In this document: positions 60,810 through 64,000 of the stretch, in pieces | Numbering within the stretch: the stretch's first letter is position 1 | Layout of the letters: each line of letters begins with the position of its first letter | Source: Salinimicrobium soli | GTDB lineage: Bacteria; Bacteroidota; Bacteroidia; Flavobacteriales; Flavobacteriaceae | Length of the DNA: 64,000 bases | Direction of reading: 5' to 3' | Assembly: GCF_048323655.1 (NCBI RefSeq) | Contig: NZ_JBLUWW010000002.1 | Span: 744,001 to 808,000 of the forward strand | Translations under genes and position numbers: made by a program | The notes under the pieces: generated by a model | Seen by the model: only the letters and a program-made list of their open reading frames with translations | Database searches by the model: none | Told to the model about the DNA's origin: nothing

Positions 60810-61553
60810 ATGAAAATCAAGAAAAATCCTAAAGCAGATCCCGGCAGGTATAGTCTCCTGTTCTTCCAGGTGGGATTGATCATCATGCTCAGTATCTCTT
60901 ATGTTGGCCTGGAGTGGAAGTCCAGTGCAAGTGAAACTTCAGATGATTTTGACATGGACCTTCCGGACCTGGTGCTGGAAGATATTCCTATCACCCAGCT
61001 CAATTCGCCTCCGCCACCCCCTCCGCCACCTCCGCCACCGGTTCCCGAAGTAATAGAAGTAATTCAGGATATCGAGGAAATTGAAGAAACCACTATTCAG
61101 TCCACCGAAAGCAGCCAGGAAGACAGGATCCAGGAAATCGTGGAAGTCTCAGATATCGCCTACCAGGAAGAGGAGGAAGAGATCGAGGAGATCCCCTTTA
61201 TGATCGTGGAGCAGATCCCAATATTTCCGGGTTGTGAGAATTTCAAGAACAAAGAAGCCCAGAAAAAATGCATGTCTGAAAAAATTGACGCGCATGTAAA
61301 ACGCGAATTCAACACCAGGATAAGTGAAGAACTGGGACTCACCGGCTTCAACAGGATCTACGTGACCTTCAAGATCAATGAAAAGGGAAATGTGGTGGAC
61401 ATAAAAACCAGGGCTCCTAACAAACGACTGGAAGAGGAAGCGGCCAGAGTAGTAAGGCTGCTGCCAAAGATGATCCCCGGACGGCAACGCGATAAACTCG
61501 TCTCGGTAGAATATTCCCTGCCCATTATGTACGAGGTGAGGGATGCGTTGTAA
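60810..61553 (+). CDS. tonB: TonB energy transducer
   Basis: A 247-aa protein. A single N-terminal anchor (about 17-35, FFQVGLIIMLSISYVGL), a Pro-rich periplasmic spacer of eleven prolines (about 68-78), an acidic coiled stretch (VIEVIQDIEEIEE), and a C-terminal TonB domain (about 145-247, RIYVTFKINEKGNVVDI, EEEAARVVRLLPKMIPG, VEYSLPIMYEV). It transmits proton-motive force to TonB-dependent receptors. It lacks accompanying exbB/exbD genes here. The two Cys in FPGCENFKNKEAQKKC may form a disulfide. Confidence 0.95.
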   Translation: MKIKKNPKADPGRYSLLFFQVGLIIMLSISYVGLEWKSSASETSDDFDMDLPDLVLEDIPITQLNSPPPPPPPPPPPVPEVIEVIQDIEEIEETTIQSTESSQEDRIQEIVEVSDIAYQEEEEEIEEIPFMIVEQIPIFPGCENFKNKEAQKKCMSEKIDAHVKREFNTRISEELGLTGFNRIYVTFKINEKGNVVDIKTRAPNKRLEEEAARVVRLLPKMIPGRQRDKLVSVEYSLPIMYEVRDAL

Positions 61554-61581
61554 TCACGGGAAATTTTTGAGCTAAACCTCG

Positions 61582-61717
61582 CCGTCAGTTCGAGTGGCTT
61601 TCCAGCTGCAGTGCAGGTGGGAAGGTGTATCGAGAACCGAGGCGGATTGGAAAGCCCGTCGTTCTCGATACATTTTTCCCAATGCTGTCGCATTGAAAAA
61701 AACACTCGAACTGACGG
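61582..61717 (+). repeat. Cloverleaf-like repeat element, copy B (complete)
   Basis: A 136-base element with ends CCGTCAGTTCGAG and CTCGAACTGACGG. The left arm is a CTTTCC...GGGAAG hairpin, the centre GTATCGAGAAC (61627-61637) / GTTCTCGATAC (61661-61671), the right arm TTTTTTCCCAATG...CATTGAAAAAA. It lies 28 bases past the tonB stop and 60 bases before the GIY-YIG gene. Confidence 0.88.
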
Positions 61718-61776
61718 GTGATTTTGGATTTTCACTTGTTCTCTGGAAGGATATCAAAAAAACATAACTTTAATGG

Positions 61777-62070
61777 ATGAAATTAAGCTATGTTTACATC
61801 CTTCAATGCGTTGACGATACCTATTATACAGGCGTAACTTCCAACCTTGACAACCGTCTTATAGAACATCATTCAGCAAAGTACCCGGACAGCTACACTG
61901 CTCAGCGTCTACCTGTAAAATTAGTCTTCTATGCTGAGTTCACAGATATTAACCATGCAATAGCTTCAGAGAAACAAATAAAGAATTGGTCCCGGACTAA
62001 AAAGGAAGCTTTAATTGCAGGGAAGTATGAGGAATTGCCAAACCTGGCGAAAAAGAAGTTTAAAAAGTGA
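61777..62070 (+). CDS. GIY-YIG family endonuclease, small
   Basis: A 97-aa single-domain nuclease. The GIY-YIG motifs are Y5-V-Y-I-L and Y16-Y-T-G-V, followed by R27 (metal/phosphate contact) and E65 in ASEKQIKNWSR, the catalytic Glu. The C-terminal Lys-rich LAKKKFKK precedes the stop. It is a UPF0213/YhbQ-like free-standing enzyme rather than a UvrC or homing nuclease. It is framed by structured repeats on both sides: a full copy before it and a half copy starting 1 base after the stop. Confidence 0.93.
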   Translation: MKLSYVYILQCVDDTYYTGVTSNLDNRLIEHHSAKYPDSYTAQRLPVKLVFYAEFTDINHAIASEKQIKNWSRTKKEALIAGKYEELPNLAKKKFKK

Positions 62071-62159
62071 AACCCTCTCGTCGTTCTCGATACAAATCCG
62101 GTTCTGCTATCGCAGGTCCAAATTCACCCGCCTACCGACAGGCAGGCTCGAACGGACGG
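62071..62159 (+). repeat. Cloverleaf-like repeat, right half only (copy C)
   Basis: It begins in the middle of the central hairpin (TCGTCGTTCTCGATAC at 62078-62093), continues through an arm (AAATCCGG...CCAAATT) and a GC-rich stem, and ends CTCGAACGGACGG (one mismatch) at 62147-62159. The left half is missing exactly where the GIY-YIG gene stops. Confidence 0.8.
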
Positions 62160-62207
62160 AAACCTGCTTCAATAAAGTCTTTCTTATAACTTTTAGGTTC
62201 AACCTTG

Positions 62208-62379
62208 CCGTCAGTTCGAGTTTCCTGATCGAGCCTTGGCGAGAACAGGAAGTATCGAGAACAGAGGCGAACCGGAAACCCGTCGTTCGATACTTTTTTC
62301 CCAATGCTGTCGCATTGAAAAAAACACCTGCCTGCCGGCCAGGCAGGCCTGTCCGCCAGCAGGCGGGCTCGAACTGACG
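62208..62379 (+). repeat. Cloverleaf-like repeat element, copy D (complete)
   Basis: A 172-base element from CCGTCAGTTCGAG to CTCGAACTGACG. Left arm TTTCCTGATCGAGCC...CAGGAAG matches the inverted copy A at 38 kb; the right arm matches copy B (CCCAATGCTGTCGCATTG) and is followed by a GC-rich stem like that of copy A (CCTGCCTGCCGGCCAGGCAGG-type). It is thus a mosaic of A and B parts. Confidence 0.85.
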
Positions 62380-62403
62380 TGGTGGTTTTTTATCATGTTT
62401 TCG

Positions 62404-62466
62404 CCGTCAGTTCGAGTGGCTTTCCAGCTGCAGCGCAGGTGGGAAGGTGTATCGAGAACCTAGGCT
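62404..62466 (+). repeat. Cloverleaf-like repeat, left half only (copy E)
   Basis: It starts CCGTCAGTTCGAG and carries the same left arm as copy B, reaches GTATCGAGAAC at 62449-62459, then ends about 15 bases before the stop codon of the GH13 gene. The right half is missing. Confidence 0.8.
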
Positions 62467-62478
62467 TCAGGCGTCACT

Positions 62479-64000
62479 TTATAGAGTATAGATCTGGGCG
62501 CCGTAGGCAGGAATATTCAGTTGTCCGGTCCAGGGTTTGTCATCGGTGACTTTTTCTTCGGTATTCATTCCGTCGACGGGTAATTCAGAGAAATCTTCGT
62601 CATAACCTTTCCAGGCACTATTGAATCTCAGGTGCCATTCCGCATCAGGTTCGATTCCAATACCGTAGTCCTCGTAATCTTTATTACCAAAATTGACAAT
62701 CACTAGCACCGGCTCCTCATTTTCTCCGGGATTGGTGCGCTTATATGCGAGTATCTTTGTTTCCTGATTGAGGTGTAGAATCTCTGTTTCCTGGCCTCTC
62801 AAGCCTTCAGTAGCCCCGTATTCACCGGTCCTTAATTTAACAAGGTCTGCTGCTAGATGGGTGATCCCCTTCATGTTCTCAAATTTTTCCCAGTCCAGGC
62901 CTTCATGATCCTTAAAATATTCGTCTTCTAAAAATTCCTGACCCTGGAAGAGCATGGGGATTCCCGGTGCAGTCATGACCAGCACCAGGCCTAATATAGT
63001 CCTCTTCTTTGCAAAGGCACTCTCAGCATTCCCGGGATGTATCTCCTCGGGAACGCGGGCCTTTCCGTTCGCTACTTCGTCATGTGATTCGGTGTAAATG
63101 ACCCGGGAAAAAGCATCATCGCCATATCGATAGGTAACTGCATTTGCAATGACCTCCAGATCTCTGGCCTCATCTTCGGGATTAATTAAAGCATCTCTTA
63201 TGGGGTGCACAAAATGAAGGTCCCATTGCGCCCCGTAACCAATTCCCCCGTCTTCTATCCTGTTCGTAATGAGGTCCTGACCTTTAAGATCTTCGGCTAT
63301 AGTAAGGACTTTAGGGTATTTGTTCCTTATTTCAGTATTTATGTCTCGCATCAGGATCAGGCCTTCAATGATCTCAGTATCAAATCCAAGTCCGCCCCCT
63401 TCATACCTGATATAAGAGGTCGCATCCATTCTAAGTCCGTCACAGTGGTATTTCTCGATCCACATCAGGGCATTATCCCTCAAATACTGCCTTACTTCCG
63501 GCCGGCCATAATCGGGGCGTGTATCTCCCCACGGGGTATCACTCCTGTGATCATTGTAGAAATAGATACCGCCTTTTCCGTTTTCACTCCACCCGTCAAA
63601 TTGCCAAAGGTCTACATCTGACGGACCGAAGTGGTTATATACCACATCCATGATGACACCGATACCATATTTATGCGCCTCTTTTACGAGGTTAAACAAA
63701 CCATCGGGTCCTCCGTAATCCTGTTCTACCGCAAAGGGATGAGCCGGATTATATCCCCAGGAAATGCTGCCGGCAAATTCGGCTGCCGGTAAGACTTCTA
63801 TACAATTTATCCCCAGTTCTTTCAGATAGCCTAATTTTTCGATGATGTCATTAAAGGTGCCCACCACCAAGGAGTTCCAGGAGGGAAGTTCAAAACTATC
63901 CCCATCCCAGTCAAAGTCCAGCCGGCGGATGATGGAATTCCCATTTGAGTGGGTTACTTCCAGCGCATAGGGGTCATTCCGGAAAAACTTTTCCTCTCCG
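62479..64000 (-). CDS. GH13 alpha-glucan branching/amylase family enzyme (partial)
   Basis: At least 507 residues; the frame is open through the right edge, so the N-terminus is missing. The apparent start at 63870 is internal. Before it lies the end of a CBM48-like region (ALEVTHSNGNSIIRRLDFDWD). The GH13 catalytic residues are present: nucleophile Asp in GLRMDATS, acid/base Glu in VLTIAEDLKG, transition-state Asp in YTESHDEVANGK. The C-terminal beta domain is intact. The sequence WNSLVVGTFNDI lacks the usual first-strand segment Y-E-x-H-x-G-x-F. It may make or trim branches in glycogen, complementing GlgA and GlgP. Confidence 0.85.
   Translation of the reverse strand, partial: GEEKFFRNDPYALEVTHSNGNSIIRRLDFDWDGDSFELPSWNSLVVGTFNDIIEKLGYLKELGINCIEVLPAAEFAGSISWGYNPAHPFAVEQDYGGPDGLFNLVKEAHKYGIGVIMDVVYNHFGPSDVDLWQFDGWSENGKGGIYFYNDHRSDTPWGDTRPDYGRPEVRQYLRDNALMWIEKYHCDGLRMDATSYIRYEGGGLGFDTEIIEGLILMRDINTEIRNKYPKVLTIAEDLKGQDLITNRIEDGGIGYGAQWDLHFVHPIRDALINPEDEARDLEVIANAVTYRYGDDAFSRVIYTESHDEVANGKARVPEEIHPGNAESAFAKKRTILGLVLVMTAPGIPMLFQGQEFLEDEYFKDHEGLDWEKFENMKGITHLAADLVKLRTGEYGATEGLRGQETEILHLNQETKILAYKRTNPGENEEPVLVIVNFGNKDYEDYGIGIEPDAEWHLRFNSAWKGYDEDFSELPVDGMNTEEKVTDDKPWTGQLNIPAYGAQIYTL

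Noticed and set aside
61010..61045. CCGCCACC-type tandem repeat as a microsatellite
   Set aside because: It encodes the proline spacer of TonB and is normal for that family.
1..64000. Insertion sequence, integrase, phage, plasmid origin or CRISPR array
   Set aside because: No transposase, integrase, phage structural gene or regularly spaced repeat array was found on either strand by reading.

Overview
The window looks like chromosomal DNA of a marine or saline Flavobacteriaceae-type Bacteroidota (Gramella/Salegentibacter-like). The grounds are family content and style: many lipoproteins with signal peptides of the MKK...C type, a TonB-dependent receptor with a carboxypeptidase-regulatory-like N-domain, a histidine kinase with a two-component-regulator propeller, 2TM-domain proteins, DUF4494, SprB-like and M49 proteins, moderate-to-low GC, and A-rich translation starts without strong Shine-Dalgarno sequences. 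The species assignment is inference. No rRNA, intact tRNA, CRISPR array, phage gene or classical insertion sequence was seen.

Layout. 1-7.2 kb: exonuclease VII (xseB partial, xseA), then glycogen synthase and glycogen phosphorylase on the plus strand, each meeting a minus-strand gene (glutathione peroxidase, HD hydrolase) stop-to-stop. 6.6-28.2 kb: a dense signalling island. One minus operon reads soluble kinase > receiver-cyclase > YitT > HD hydrolase. A five-gene minus operon reads six-GAF kinase > two 7TM kinases > soluble kinase > lone receiver. On the plus strand lie a lipoprotein followed by a propeller kinase, and a 137-aa unknown protein followed by a TPR-adenylate cyclase. The six kinases share nearly the same H-box and catalytic core but only two receivers are encoded here, one of them fused to a cyclase. 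28-42 kb: lipoproteins, small membrane proteins, an amine oxidase, a VKOR/SPW membrane pair, a YbbA/YbbP-type ABC exporter divergent from a TesA-like esterase, fasciclin, M49 and DUF5602-like lipoproteins. 42-50.6 kb: an orphan LytTR regulator, then a LytS-type kinase/2TM/LytTR operon, a TPR protein, a TonB receptor and a PAS kinase. 50.7-60.4 kb: CDGSH protein, sugar dehydrogenase, patatin, ScyD-like lipoprotein, DUF4494, S41 peptidase and others. 60.8-64 kb: TonB, a GIY-YIG nuclease embedded in structured repeats, and a GH13 glucan-branching/amylase gene that runs off the end.

How it fits together. GlgA, GlgP and the GH13 enzyme suggest glycogen turnover. The signalling island probably funnels several periplasmic and cytoplasmic inputs into receiver proteins and cyclic AMP; this is inference from gene content.

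The most unusual signals are (i) the multi-kinase/cyclase island, (ii) a family of cloverleaf-like repeats with interchangeable arms around a GIY-YIG nuclease (three full and two half copies), (iii) a short dispersed palindrome of the form CCAAAAATGNCATTTTTGG seen about a dozen times, and (iv) an apparent in-frame loss of the first barrel strand in the GH13 gene.
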